Source: Bacterioplanoides sp. SCSIO 12839 | GTDB taxonomy: Bacteria > Pseudomonadota > Gammaproteobacteria > Pseudomonadales > Oceanobacteraceae | Direction of reading: 5' to 3' | DNA: 64,000 nucleotides | Assembly (NCBI RefSeq): GCF_024397975.1 | Contig: NZ_CP073745.1 | Location: 1,080,501-1,144,500, forward strand | Shown here: positions 51,070 through 59,818 of the stretch, in pieces | How positions within the stretch are numbered: position 1 is the first letter of the stretch | How the letters are laid out: each line of letters opens with the position of its first letter | Program-made: the position numbers and the translations under genes | The notes under the pieces: model-generated | Seen by the model: the letters and a program-made list of their open reading frames with translations, nothing else | The model's database searches: none | What the model was told of the DNA's origin: nothing

Positions 51070-51765
51070 ATGATTAATATAGGAACAACGGACTTTTACT
51101 TAAACGTTACAAGCCTTCCTGTGGAAGAGTTTGAGTCATATTCGACTGAGTTATTCGATGAGTGGGAAGATTATGTTAGTAATGTCTTAAAGCTTCCTGA
51201 TTATTACTTAGCGCTTGATGTTCAAGAGGGCTCTATTAGCGCTAAGAGCAAAATTCTTGTTAGCGCCACCGCTCTATGTGGCTTTCTTGCCTCTTACGGC
51301 TCAATATCTTCCGGGGTTAAAAATTTATACTCTGATGTTAGTGCTATTGGAAATTACCTCGGAGATAGGGCAGCAGCTCCATTCCCTGATTCTATTGAAA
51401 AACCTAAAGTTCGCAAACGTGGGGAGGCTCTTGCCAAGCTTGAATCTCTTTTTGTTAGGGTTGGGAATGGCTCAATATCAGTTGATGAGGCAATGACGTT
51501 AGCTGAAAAGGTATTGGGTGAAGATGTTGAGGAAGTTCCCGGATTTATGGAAGAGTTGCGAGGCTCGCTAGAGGATACGCCTTCTCAAATGAAGCTCCCT
51601 ATCGAAGAGATGGAATTTCAACCAGACCCTCAGGAAAAGGAAGGCGATAGAAAACCGAGCAGCCCAAAACCGAAAACCCCAATTATTCGGCCTGACCAGT
51701 ATAGGGTTGAAATTTGGAAGGAATCTAAAAAAGGTAAAAGAAATGTTCGCGTCCGTAAAATCTAG
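51070..51765 (+). CDS. cassette protein of unknown function (array 3, first gene)
   Basis: A 231-residue protein. The first part is acidic (EEFESYSTELFDEWEDYV), a hydrophobic helix follows at about 64-84 (ILVSATALCGFLASYGSISS), then a charged helical section, and the last 50 residues are proline- and lysine-rich, ending in KKGKRNVRVRKI. No family was recognised. It is noticeably more AT-rich than moeA. The stop at 51763-51765 meets the start of the attC-like site at 51765. It may work with the ATPase two cassettes on, but nothing in the sequence proves that. Confidence 0.68.
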   Translation: MINIGTTDFYLNVTSLPVEEFESYSTELFDEWEDYVSNVLKLPDYYLALDVQEGSISAKSKILVSATALCGFLASYGSISSGVKNLYSDVSAIGNYLGDRAAAPFPDSIEKPKVRKRGEALAKLESLFVRVGNGSISVDEAMTLAEKVLGEDVEEVPGFMEELRGSLEDTPSQMKLPIEEMEFQPDPQEKEGDRKPSSPKPKTPIIRPDQYRVEIWKESKKGKRNVRVRKI

Positions 51766-51813
51766 CCCTAAAAAGCACATGTTGTCGCCGCTATCGCGTC
51801 TGGGACGTTAAAT
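51765..51813 (+). other. attC-like site 3.1 (degenerate)
   Basis: 49 bp: starts GCCCTAAAAAGC and ends GGGACGTTAAAT, a perfect GTTRRRY core. The first core is altered (CTAAAA for YAACAA). The layout matches site 3.2 in position and spacing, and the plus orientation fits the genes. Confidence 0.6.
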
Positions 51814-52260
51814 GTACAAGGAGATTCGAGTGCAATCTAAGATCCCATTACCAACAGACAATATATACAAGTTCTATGCTCTATTAGGTTTAGTGATATC
51901 GCTTACGACAGCAATTATGTTTTTCATACGCCATGAGCATTACAACACTATGGCATTTGAACGTTATATACCAATGGAAACTATTAATGCTAAAAAATAT
52001 TTAAACTAAGATGAAAATCTCGAATTGTTCTTGTATGAGAAAAAATCAGAAATCGACAGGTCCAATAAAGATCTTGAGCTTAGTATTTATTTTTTTGCTT
52101 TTTCTTCTTTGGCGGTGGTTTCACGTTCTATGGTTTCTACCACTGGCACACTAAAATTCAGCCCAAGCAAGATAAGATATTAGATCTACAAATACAGAAA
52201 TATGAGGATGATGTGAAAGCATTTAACAAGCAATTGCATCGGACTCGTTACACTCGTTGA
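51812..52260 (+). pseudogene. broken two-helix membrane protein cassette
   Basis: An ATG frame encodes 65 residues (IYKFYALLGLVISLTTAIMF as the first helix, then NTMAFERYIPMETINAKKY) and stops at 52007. The same frame continues after the stop as DENLELFLYEKKSEIDRSNK and LELSIYFFAFSSLAVV, and a -1 shift near 52105 then gives GGGFTFYGFYHWHTKIQPKQ to the stop at 52258-52260 in attC 3.2. One nonsense and one frameshift mutation thus interrupt an original protein of about 149 residues with a helix near each end. The pattern resembles membrane proteins seen in other integron arrays. Confidence 0.7.
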
Positions 52261-52274
52261 ACTGGGCGTTATGC
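52221..52274 (+). other. attC recombination site 3.2
   Basis: 54 bp: ATTTAACAAGCAATTGC at the start and CTGGGCGTTATGC at the end, with GGACTCG/CGTTGAACT-type inner arms. The AACAA start and GCGTT end give plus orientation, opposite to arrays 1 and 2. Confidence 0.75.
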
Positions 52275-52299
52275 CACCAGAAATTGATAAGAGTTATTC

Positions 52300-53916
52300 A
52301 TGGATAAAACGTATTCTTTAAAGTTGCCGAACTCAGATGGCTCTCATCAAGAGATCGTAACTAACCGAAGTCTTCTATTTATTGGCGCCAATGGCTCAGG
52401 AAAAACCCGACTTGGTACATGGATAGAAATGGAGTCTCCGCAAAAGAACAATGTTCATCGTATCTCGGCACAAAAATCACTTACGATGCCTGATAATACG
52501 ACCCCAACGTCAATAGAGAGAGCAGAAAAAGACCTTCTTTGTGGCTACGCAGAAGCCCCTGAAGAACAAATGTGGAATTATAAGCAAGGCCATAAATGGC
52601 ATAGCAAGCCGGCAATATCGCTACTAAATGACTATCAGAAGCTGATGGTCTACCTTTTTTCGGATCACACCGAAGAGAGTGCAAAGTATCTAGCCGCGTC
52701 TAAAACCTCCAATGAAAAAGTTATCCCGCCGACCACTAAGTTAGATTTAGTTAAGCAAGTTTGGGAGAAAATTCTTCCTCATAGAGAATTGGTTCTAGGA
52801 GGTCTTAGAATTCAAACAAGGGTTAAGGATGGCTCATCTAAGATATATAACTCATCTGAAATGAGTGATGGTGAGAGGGTGATCTTCTATCTTGTTGGTC
52901 AGTGTTTAGCTGCGCCTAACGATGGAATCATTGTTGTAGATGAGCCAGAAATCCATCTACATAAATCTGTACAAGCTCCACTATGGCGAGAAATCGAAAG
53001 CTTAAGACCAGATTGCTTGTTTGTTTACATGACTCACGATGTTGATTTTGCGGTATCGCTTCATGAATCTAAAAAGATTTGGCTAAAAGCTTATGATGGT
53101 AAAAAGTGGGTTTGGGAGGCTGTTGAAGAGGTCTCTGGTCTACCAGAGACGTTGTTAGTGGAAGTTCTGGGGAGTAGGAAGCCAGTAGTTTTTGTTGAAG
53201 GGGAAAATGGTAGTTATGATACATCTCTCTATCGTGCTGTTTTGCCTAATCACCTTGTAATCCCAAGTGGATCTTGCACTCAGGTTATCCAAGCAGTGAA
53301 AGCTCTCCAGTCTAGTAATCAACTTCACCACTTATCTGTCACCGGAATAATAGATCGGGACCGTAGAGTGCAAGAAGAACTGCAATCGCTAGAGCAATCT
53401 GGAATCTATGCTCTCAAAGTGGCTGAAGTTGAGAATCTTTTTTGTGTGCCTGAAGTGTTAGAAGTTGTTAGCTCTCAGTTAGCTAGAGATCCCAGCGAAG
53501 ATTTTAATAATGTCTCGAAATTTATTTTTTCTAAAATGCAGTCTGAACTAGAGACTCAAATATCTCTTCGAGCTGCAGCAGAAATTAAGTATAAACTTAA
53601 TCTATTTGACGAAAAGGCAAAAGGTGAGGCTGGCCTAGATTCAGCTTTATCCGATCTAGTAGATAATATAGATGTCAGTTCTATCTATAATGAGTCAAGG
53701 ACTCTTCTTGAAACGATTGTGGAAAATAAAGACTATTTAGAGTTGTTGAGAGTGTACAACCGAAAATCTATGTCTAGCCAAATCAGTAAGCACCTAGGTC
53801 TTACTGGCGGTAGCTTAGCAGAGCTAGTTGTTAGGTTGGCTTGTGGTCAAAGGGCTGAAGATATTTCTCAAGCGATCAGGCCTTATTTCGGTAATTTTCC
53901 AAGCAATCTGGCATAA
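52300..53916 (+). CDS. ABC-type ATPase fused to a DUF4435/TOPRIM-like domain, candidate antiphage protein
   Basis: A 538-residue protein. N-terminal half, ABC/AAA ATPase: Walker A GANGSGKTRL (about 29-38), signature-like SSEMSDGERVIFYL (about 185-198), Walker B GIIVVDEPEIHLH (about 208-220) and switch histidine in MTHDVDFA. There is no long coiled coil. C-terminal half, DUF4435-like: VVFVEGENGSYDTSLYRAVL (about 294-313), then GIIDRDRR and AEVENLF, the acidic positions of a TOPRIM-like nuclease. OLD nucleases and the PARIS antiphage system (AriA ATPase plus AriB DUF4435) use this pair; here both parts are in one chain. It is the last cassette of array 3. Confidence 0.82.
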   Translation: MDKTYSLKLPNSDGSHQEIVTNRSLLFIGANGSGKTRLGTWIEMESPQKNNVHRISAQKSLTMPDNTTPTSIERAEKDLLCGYAEAPEEQMWNYKQGHKWHSKPAISLLNDYQKLMVYLFSDHTEESAKYLAASKTSNEKVIPPTTKLDLVKQVWEKILPHRELVLGGLRIQTRVKDGSSKIYNSSEMSDGERVIFYLVGQCLAAPNDGIIVVDEPEIHLHKSVQAPLWREIESLRPDCLFVYMTHDVDFAVSLHESKKIWLKAYDGKKWVWEAVEEVSGLPETLLVEVLGSRKPVVFVEGENGSYDTSLYRAVLPNHLVIPSGSCTQVIQAVKALQSSNQLHHLSVTGIIDRDRRVQEELQSLEQSGIYALKVAEVENLFCVPEVLEVVSSQLARDPSEDFNNVSKFIFSKMQSELETQISLRAAAEIKYKLNLFDEKAKGEAGLDSALSDLVDNIDVSSIYNESRTLLETIVENKDYLELLRVYNRKSMSSQISKHLGLTGGSLAELVVRLACGQRAEDISQAIRPYFGNFPSNLA

Positions 53917-53979
53917 CAAGGCACTCAGAACCACCACCCAGCTCTGCAGCTCAAATTGCGCAGAGCTAGGGCACTAACC
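53911..53979 (+). other. attC-like site 3.3 (degenerate or truncated)
   Basis: It begins GCATAACAAGGC, a good first core overlapping the ATPase stop codon. A central hairpin CAGCTCTGC/GCAGAGCT follows, but the end reads GGGCACTAACC instead of GCGTTRRRY. The site is probably inactive. moaB ends two bases later on the other strand. Confidence 0.5.
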
Positions 53980-53980
53980 A

Positions 53981-54526
53981 TCACCCCCGACTAGAGCAAG
54001 CCGGTGTCACCGAACGCTTCAGTTCATTCACAAAATTACACGGCCCCTGGCGTGCATCCAGCTGTGGCCGAATAATCGACTCCCAGGCAGTATGGCAAGC
54101 ATTGGTCGAACCCGGCATACAGAAAATAATCACACCATTCGCTAAGCCTGCAATCGCACGGCTCTGAATGGTAGAGGTGCCAATCTGCTCATACGAGATC
54201 TGGCGGAATAACTCGCCAAAACCATCCACTTCTTTATCCAATAACGGGCGCACCGCTTCCGGCGTAGAATCACGCTGAGTAAAACCGGTGCCGCCGGTAA
54301 TTAATACGCCTTGTACATCGCCGTCGGCAATCCAGTTCGATAATATCGCACGGATCTGATAAATATCGTCGATCACTATTTTGCGGTCAGCCAGTTGGTG
54401 GCCTTCTTCCAGTAAATTATCCACCAGTAACTGGCCACTGGTGTCATTATCCAGCGTGCGGGTATCAGACACGGTTAACACCGCCAGATGCAGCGGTTCA
54501 AATTCAGTTGTAATTTTATGACCCAT
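53981..54526 (-). CDS. moaB: molybdenum cofactor protein, MoaB/MogA family
   Basis: The protein (181 residues) has the MogA-type fold: the start [20 protein letters not shown] (about 14-33), then [20 protein letters not shown] (about 75-94) with the molybdopterin-binding glycines and aspartate, and [14 protein letters not shown] near 132. It adenylates molybdopterin or is its MoaB-type paralogue. It is 18 bases after mobA in a moaA-mobA-moaB unit. Confidence 0.93.
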   Translation of the reverse strand: MGHKITTEFEPLHLAVLTVSDTRTLDNDTSGQLLVDNLLEEGHQLADRKIVIDDIYQIRAILSNWIADGDVQGVLITGGTGFTQRDSTPEAVRPLLDKEVDGFGELFRQISYEQIGTSTIQSRAIAGLANGVIIFCMPGSTNACHTAWESIIRPQLDARQGPCNFVNELKRSVTPACSSRG

Positions 54527-54544
54527 AAAAACCTCGATAAAACG

Positions 54545-55246
54545 TCAGCTGGCTTTGTTCGCCAGCGTTAAATTTGGACGTAAGTGAAAACCAGCCTGTT
54601 GCCATTGCTGTGGTGTGTTGGCATTCGTCAATGATTGGCTGTGGGGTGCAATTAAGGCATCAGCATTGATCTGCTGGCACAGTGCTTTAATCGACAGCCC
54701 GCGTGGTTTACCGCTGTTGTGCGCCTGTTGTAACCGTTCGAGCATCAGCTGATGGTGTGACGGGTTAAGTGGCAAAAACAACGGTAGAAAATGATTGCGG
54801 AAATAACAGGCACGGTTTCCCACTTGCCCCTGAGACAATAAATATCGCAACGTGCGTTCCGTCAGCAGCGGTAAATCAATCGGCACAATTAATAATGCTT
54901 TACCCGGATCTGACTGTTGCAGGCTATAACGAACCGCCGCTTCAATACCTGCTAATGGCCCACAGTTGTTGAAGTTATCGGATATACGTGGCAATGCAGA
55001 ATTATGCCATTGTTCATCCTGTTGATGAGGGTTGCGGCTTAACAGGACTTCTTTTAAACCCAGCTTGGATAATAACTCCAGCATATAACTCAGCTGGGTT
55101 TGGCATTGCTGTGGCTGTTGTTTAATGTGCTGCGGTTGAGCGTGCTGCTGACGCGCTAACAAGGCTTTGTCTGTACCCATACGGCTGGACTGGCCACCGG
55201 CCAGTAATAACGCACGTATGTCAGACGTATCAATCCAGTTAACCAC
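54545..55246 (-). CDS. mobA: molybdenum cofactor guanylyltransferase
   Basis: A 233-residue MobA that joins GMP to molybdopterin to form the MGD cofactor of NarG. The nucleotide-binding loop is LLLAGGQSSRMGTDKALL (about 13-30), and the central GPLAGIEAA and ALLIVPIDLPLLT motifs are present. The stretch RQQHAQPQHIKQQPQQCQTQ (about 32-51) is an unusual glutamine-rich insertion. It lies 2 bases after moaA. Confidence 0.93.
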   Translation of the reverse strand: MVNWIDTSDIRALLLAGGQSSRMGTDKALLARQQHAQPQHIKQQPQQCQTQLSYMLELLSKLGLKEVLLSRNPHQQDEQWHNSALPRISDNFNNCGPLAGIEAAVRYSLQQSDPGKALLIVPIDLPLLTERTLRYLLSQGQVGNRACYFRNHFLPLFLPLNPSHHQLMLERLQQAHNSGKPRGLSIKALCQQINADALIAPHSQSLTNANTPQQWQQAGFHLRPNLTLANKAS

Positions 55247-55248
55247 TG

Positions 55249-56292
55249 TCAGCCTCCCAGCATGGCCAGGTGGCGGGTAGAGCCAGAATACCCCTGTTGC
55301 AGATAATGGCTGGCTTTTTTATCCAGCAGTTGTTGCTGAATTTCATGTGCGATGTCAGCCTGGTGGTTATTACGGATCAGGCTGCGTAAATCGTAGCCAC
55401 CGTCACCAAACAAGCAGGTATGTAATTTACCGGAAGACGAAATGCGCAAACGGTTACAGCTGTCACAGAAGTCTTTGCTGTACGGCATAATCAGGCCCAT
55501 GGAACCGAGGTAATCCGGATGCTCAAATTCCTGCGCAGGCCCGGCCAGTGGCCCTTTCTTTTTTAATTGCCAGCCCTGAGCTAACAACCGTTGTTTAATT
55601 GTTTCACCACTGACGTGGTTTTGTCGAAAATAGTCACCGTTATCACCGGTTTGCATCAATTCAATAAAGCGCAGGCTGATGGGCATATGTTGCAGCCAGT
55701 GCAGAAAGGTATCGAACTCTTGCAGGTTATAAGACTTTAATAACACCGCATTTACCTTGATGCGTTTAAATCCCAGGCAAATCGCTTTGTCTAAACCACG
55801 CAGAATGTCTTTTAAACGATTGTGGCCGGTGATGGTTTGAAATACCCGTGGATCAAGGCTGTCGATACTTAGGTTTAAGCCATCCAGCCCGGCATCAAAC
55901 CAGGATTCAACCTTGTCTTCCAGTTTATAGCCGTTGGTGGTTAATGCGACGTCTTCAATACCAGGCGTGGATTTCACCACACGAATAATATCCGTCAGGT
56001 CTTTACGGATAACCGGTTCTCCACCGGTGATGCGAATTTTACGGGTGCCATGTTGAGCAAACACCTGAGCCAGTGTCTGGATTTCTTCCAGAGTAAGGTT
56101 GTCATATTGTTCGTCACACTGATAACCCTCTGGCAGGCAATAATTACAGCGGTAATTACACACATCGGTAATCGACAGGCGCAGATAACTGAACTGGCGC
56201 TGAAAGCCATCGTGGAACTTATTTCCCGACACTTGTGTGTTGGTGATGTGATTGCTGCTGGCTTCACCCAGTGCATAATCAGAACTTTTCAT
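55249..56292 (-). CDS. moaA: GTP 3',8-cyclase (radical SAM)
   Basis: The enzyme (347 residues) starts molybdopterin synthesis by converting GTP to the cyclic intermediate. The radical SAM cluster motif is CNYRCNYC (about 46-53), GGEP follows near 90, and the C-terminal second cluster is CDSCNRLRISSSGKLHTC (about 276-293). The ATG at 56292 has AAGG at good spacing; a TTG 15 bases upstream is not needed. The N-terminus is about 30 residues longer than in E. coli. moaC and moaE are not nearby. Confidence 0.95.
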   Translation of the reverse strand: MKSSDYALGEASSNHITNTQVSGNKFHDGFQRQFSYLRLSITDVCNYRCNYCLPEGYQCDEQYDNLTLEEIQTLAQVFAQHGTRKIRITGGEPVIRKDLTDIIRVVKSTPGIEDVALTTNGYKLEDKVESWFDAGLDGLNLSIDSLDPRVFQTITGHNRLKDILRGLDKAICLGFKRIKVNAVLLKSYNLQEFDTFLHWLQHMPISLRFIELMQTGDNGDYFRQNHVSGETIKQRLLAQGWQLKKKGPLAGPAQEFEHPDYLGSMGLIMPYSKDFCDSCNRLRISSSGKLHTCLFGDGGYDLRSLIRNNHQADIAHEIQQQLLDKKASHYLQQGYSGSTRHLAMLGG

Positions 56293-56491
56293 GGAACACC
56301 TTTCCAAACCCGGGAGGCCAGGCGGTTTCCCGGCTGACCCATCGGCTTAGTTTCCATTTTCCTGAGCACCTCAGGCGAGTAGGACGTTAGGAAAAAAAGC
56401 TCGGCGTTTACTGTGTTTTTTAACGTAGATTCGTCTTTCTATTGTAGGGAAGGCGGTTGCCAGTCCAATTGCTGAGAGGGGGTAAAACGGC

Positions 56492-56524
56492 TACCTCTAA
56501 CGGGGTAGTTTTGATTTATGTCAG
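56492..56524. promoter_or_regulatory. moaA upstream region: NarL pair and FNR-like box
   Basis: TACCTCT-AA-CGGGGTA (56492-56507) is a 7-2-7 NarL-type pair. TTGATTTATGTCAG (56511-56524) is an FNR-like box with two deviations. They lie about 200 bases upstream of moaA. Other parts of 56293-56679 hold the porin terminator and no gene. Confidence 0.65.
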
Positions 56525-56552
56525 TCTTCTGGAAGCAATCCGGAAAATAAAA

Positions 56553-56577
56553 AAAGGACCGGAGACAATTCCGGCCC
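56553..56577 (-). terminator. terminator of the porin gene
   Basis: On the minus strand GGGCCGGAATT and the GTCTCCGGTCC arm form a hairpin followed by seven T residues, about 100 bases after the porin stop. Confidence 0.75.
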
Positions 56578-56679
56578 AAACCCTCAAAGGTGAGAGGTGC
56601 TGAGGAAGGTTTCAGCATACAATCAGATCCTGTAATCGGAGGCTCCCGCCTGAAATTACAGGGAGTTTCTGATGGGAGA

Positions 56680-57849
56680 TCAGAACTTGGCGGTGGCTGT
56701 TAACCAGATTTTAGTGGTATCTGGTCTGCCGGAATCGTCGCTGGCATCGTATTGTGAGGCTTTTAAACTAAGGCCATAGTTATCCAGTTTTTTCGCAACT
56801 ACAAAACCGTATTCTGAGCCCAGATCATCGCCGCTGTCGTCACCAGAAAAATCATGGTACTGGCCAACCAGTTTTAACCCGGCAACGTTGGCTACAACGT
56901 TCAGGTAGGTATCCTGAAGGCCGTCATTGCCGGCGCCACCAAGAAAGATATCGGTCCAGCCATTAAACTTGTGATTGGTACCCAGTGGTGTTGCAAATGC
57001 GGCGTCGCCATCGTCACTGGCTAATAATTCCTGCCCCAGTTTAACCGTGACACCGTTAATTTTTACCCCGGCAGCGAGGTTGTAATAGTAGGTGTCGTAA
57101 TCATTGTCGCCGTTGTCACGGTTCTGGCTGGCGTATTCTACTTCGTACAATGCCATGTTCAACGCGCCGCTGGCACGTGCGCCGTAGGTTTCAAAATCAT
57201 CGTTGCCAATATTATTCAGCAGGTAAGCGTAACCACTCAGGCTGAGGCTGTCGTCGAGTTTGTAGTTAATATTGGCAAGAATATTATCTTCCAGCGTATC
57301 CGCACCGGTGATGGTGTGACGATTGTTAATTGCAGCGAGGAATATTTTGGTATTCGCCAGCGAGGTATTAGTAACGGTGATGGCATCAAACGTTGCTTCG
57401 TTCTGGCGGAAGCCAACACTACCAATGTGACGCTGGTTATCCAGGTTAATACGCTGGTTACCAACTTTTACCGTGGTATCTGTGTATTTGTATTGCAGAT
57501 AAAACTGGTTGGCATCGGTATATTCCGGATCGGCAATAACACGTTCATCGGTTTTGCCATTGGTCAGGTCGTTGTAATCAACGTCGGTCAGGGCGGCAAC
57601 ACTGTCTACTTCAGCAAGGATGCTGAAACCGGATAATTCGGCAGATTGATAGGTCAATCGCGTGCGTACGGTATTAGCCGTTGCGGTTTTATTGGTAGCA
57701 ACGTCCTGATCAACATTTTCGTTACGGTAACGCAGGCTGATATTGGTTGTTCCCGATTTTATTGCATCGGTTAATGCGTCTGCCTGAACGGACGGAACAG
57801 CTGCGAATGAAGACGATAAAATCACGGATGCCAGAATGCTTTTTTTCAT
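56680..57849 (-). CDS. outer-membrane porin of the nitrate region
   Basis: A 389-residue beta-barrel protein with a clear signal peptide (MKKSILASVILSSSFAAVPS, cleaved after VQA). The mature part shows repeated amphipathic strands, the QRINLDNQRHIGSVGFRQNE segment (typical of Pseudomonas-type porins near the constriction) and a C-terminal phenylalanine (WLTATAKF) used for barrel insertion. Presumably a channel for nitrate/nitrite or another anion, inferred from its position and from an FNR-like box and NarL-type pair upstream. The specific porin family was not identified. Confidence 0.82.
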   Translation of the reverse strand: MKKSILASVILSSSFAAVPSVQADALTDAIKSGTTNISLRYRNENVDQDVATNKTATANTVRTRLTYQSAELSGFSILAEVDSVAALTDVDYNDLTNGKTDERVIADPEYTDANQFYLQYKYTDTTVKVGNQRINLDNQRHIGSVGFRQNEATFDAITVTNTSLANTKIFLAAINNRHTITGADTLEDNILANINYKLDDSLSLSGYAYLLNNIGNDDFETYGARASGALNMALYEVEYASQNRDNGDNDYDTYYYNLAAGVKINGVTVKLGQELLASDDGDAAFATPLGTNHKFNGWTDIFLGGAGNDGLQDTYLNVVANVAGLKLVGQYHDFSGDDSGDDLGSEYGFVVAKKLDNYGLSLKASQYDASDDSGRPDTTKIWLTATAKF

Positions 57850-57912
57850 TACAATTGCCTTCTATGGGTTAACTGGTTGGCAACAAGACTAAGACGGAAG
57901 TTGAATAAAAAT

Positions 57913-57956
57913 TTGACTGAAATCAAGGAACGATAACAGCTACTAATTCAGGGGTA
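57913..57956. promoter_or_regulatory. porin upstream region: FNR-like box and NarL pair
   Basis: TTGACTGAAATCAA (57913-57926) differs from the FNR consensus at one base. TACTAAT-TC-AGGGGTA (57941-57956) is a 7-2-7 NarL-type pair. Both lie 60-110 bases before the porin start. Confidence 0.68.
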
Positions 57957-58095
57957 GTAGACAAGCGACAGCAATAAACCTAAGTGATAAAGATTTTAAT
58001 AATTAACGATTCTGGGAGGTAAATACGGGGAGATTTCAGCTGAATACCTCCCCATTTAAAAGCAGGGAGGTTACGTGTGTCGAATTTATAGGGTA

Positions 58096-58485
58096 TTAGA
58101 ACGGAGCGATCTCGATGGGTTGCTCATCACGATTAATGACCACGTAACGGCTTAAATCCTGACCATTGGCTAAATCGTTTGTCATTTTATTCAGATAAGG
58201 TTCTGCATCGTTGCTGCTTGGTGCTTTGCCATCAGCCCCACTTAACCCGGCAATAAACATAAACTCCCAATCTTTGCTCACACTATCGGCTTCTTTTTTC
58301 AGGCTGGCAAAATCACTTAACTCTTCAGGCAATTTATCAACACACATTACAGGACTGATGCTGCCGCGCTGGTGCTTTTTGATTTTGCCTTTGGTGTCAT
58401 CTGTCTGGGCAAATAAAAACAGCAGGCGTTGTGGCTCTGGCTGCTTTTTGGTCATCTCTAATAAGTCGTTAAATACTGATTTCAT
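58096..58485 (-). CDS. conserved 129-residue protein often labelled 'ribonucleotide reductase subunit alpha'
   Basis: A soluble 129-residue protein with QPEPQRLLFLFAQTDD near the start, PVMCVDKLPEELSDF in the middle, EFMFIAGLSGADGKAPSSND later and an IEIAPF end. I recognise this pattern as a family common in pseudomonads and relatives whose usual database name mentions ribonucleotide reductase; nothing in the sequence supports that activity, so I treat it as unknown. It sits between the porin and a NarK-type transporter, downstream of that transporter on the same strand. Confidence 0.75.
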   Translation of the reverse strand: MKSVFNDLLEMTKKQPEPQRLLFLFAQTDDTKGKIKKHQRGSISPVMCVDKLPEELSDFASLKKEADSVSKDWEFMFIAGLSGADGKAPSSNDAEPYLNKMTNDLANGQDLSRYVVINRDEQPIEIAPF

Positions 58486-58522
58486 AGGAATACCTCCATA
58501 CGGAATTAAATTCCGGCTGTTA

Positions 58523-59818
58523 CTACTTAATTAAATTACTTTTTCGTACCTGAAGCAGAAAGTCGTTGTTCAATGCGTCTGCCATCCGGTGTTTGTACTT
58601 TTCGGACTTCATTGCAAAATACATCACAATCATGCAGGCGGCACATAGCCCGTACAGCAACATAAAGCAGGCGGTATGTACGCCGCCAATGTCGATTGCC
58701 AGGCCAAAAAGAATGGGTAGAGTAAAACCCCCCATTGCGCCGATCATGGCAACAGCACCGCCAACGCTGCCCATTTGATAGGGGTAATAATCGTTAATGA
58801 TTTTATAAACGGATGCCCGACCAAAGCCCTGAGCCAAACCAACGACCAGAATCAGCAGGTTGAAAAACCACAGATTGATCTGAAACGATACCGGTACATC
58901 TTTCTCAACACCGTGAATAACCATGGTGGTGGGTGGGTAGCTGAGGAAAAACAGGCAGACAATGCAAATCCAGAACACACTCCAGTTCACGCTGCGGCCG
59001 CCGTATTGATCAGCGTACCAGCCACCAATCGCACGGATTAAACTGGAGGTTGTTGCAAATACCAGTGTCCAGGCCATTGCCTCGGATAAAGAGAGTTGAT
59101 AAACGTCGATATAATATTGTGGTAACCACAACAACAACGCCAGAAAAGAGCCGAACACAAAATAATAATACAGGCCCAATATCCAGACATTGGCGGATTT
59201 GAGTGGTTTCAGATGTTCTGAAATGGGAACCTGGCTGTGGTGCTGCTGTAGCGACGGTGCACTTTTTTCAGTGGATGGAGCTAACCAGATAAACAATAAG
59301 ATCATAAAAATGGTGCCGAGAGAAAATACCGGGCCAACCATTTCCAGGCCCAGGTGCTCGATAACCAGTGGTGTTAATAACAGTGTGATTGCTGCACCGG
59401 AGTTGCCAGCACCGAAGATTCCCATGGCCGTACCCAGTTGTTTGCTTTCAAACCAGGTCGATACGTAACTGATACCTATCGTGAAGGATGCGCCAGATAC
59501 GCCTAATAACAGGCCGGTAATGATGTAGTCCTGAAAGCTGTGGATATGATTCAGCATCATCAGCGGTGGAATCAAACAAGCCATTTGAATGACAAACAGT
59601 TTTTTAGGCGAAAAATACTGACATAAAATTCCCGCGGGCAGGCGCAGCAAAGCACCGGTAATAATCGGTGAGCTGACCAATAGCCCATACTGGGTGCTGT
59701 TGATATCCAGGGTGGGTGCCAGGTGAACTCCAAGCACTGCAAATAATGTCCAGACCGAGAAGTTTGCTGCAAAAGCCAGGGTTGCCATTATCAGTGCTTG
59801 TTTTGCGTTAGCCGTCAT
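58523..59818 (-). CDS. nitrate/nitrite transporter, NarK1-like (MFS)
   Basis: The protein (431 residues) has twelve membrane helices and lies in the nitrate/nitrite porter branch. RLPAGILCQYFSPKKLF (about 59-75) is the MFS loop motif, FGAGNSGAAITLLLTPLVIE (about 144-163) is the first nitrate-signature helix, and YQMGSVGGAVAMIGAMGGFT near 340 is the second. It is shorter than the NarK at 46756 and probably of the nitrate:proton symporter type. It is divergent from the NasA-like gene, with FNR-like and NarL-type sites between. Confidence 0.9.
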   Translation of the reverse strand: MTANAKQALIMATLAFAANFSVWTLFAVLGVHLAPTLDINSTQYGLLVSSPIITGALLRLPAGILCQYFSPKKLFVIQMACLIPPLMMLNHIHSFQDYIITGLLLGVSGASFTIGISYVSTWFESKQLGTAMGIFGAGNSGAAITLLLTPLVIEHLGLEMVGPVFSLGTIFMILLFIWLAPSTEKSAPSLQQHHSQVPISEHLKPLKSANVWILGLYYYFVFGSFLALLLWLPQYYIDVYQLSLSEAMAWTLVFATTSSLIRAIGGWYADQYGGRSVNWSVFWICIVCLFFLSYPPTTMVIHGVEKDVPVSFQINLWFFNLLILVVGLAQGFGRASVYKIINDYYPYQMGSVGGAVAMIGAMGGFTLPILFGLAIDIGGVHTACFMLLYGLCAACMIVMYFAMKSEKYKHRMADALNNDFLLQVRKSNLIK

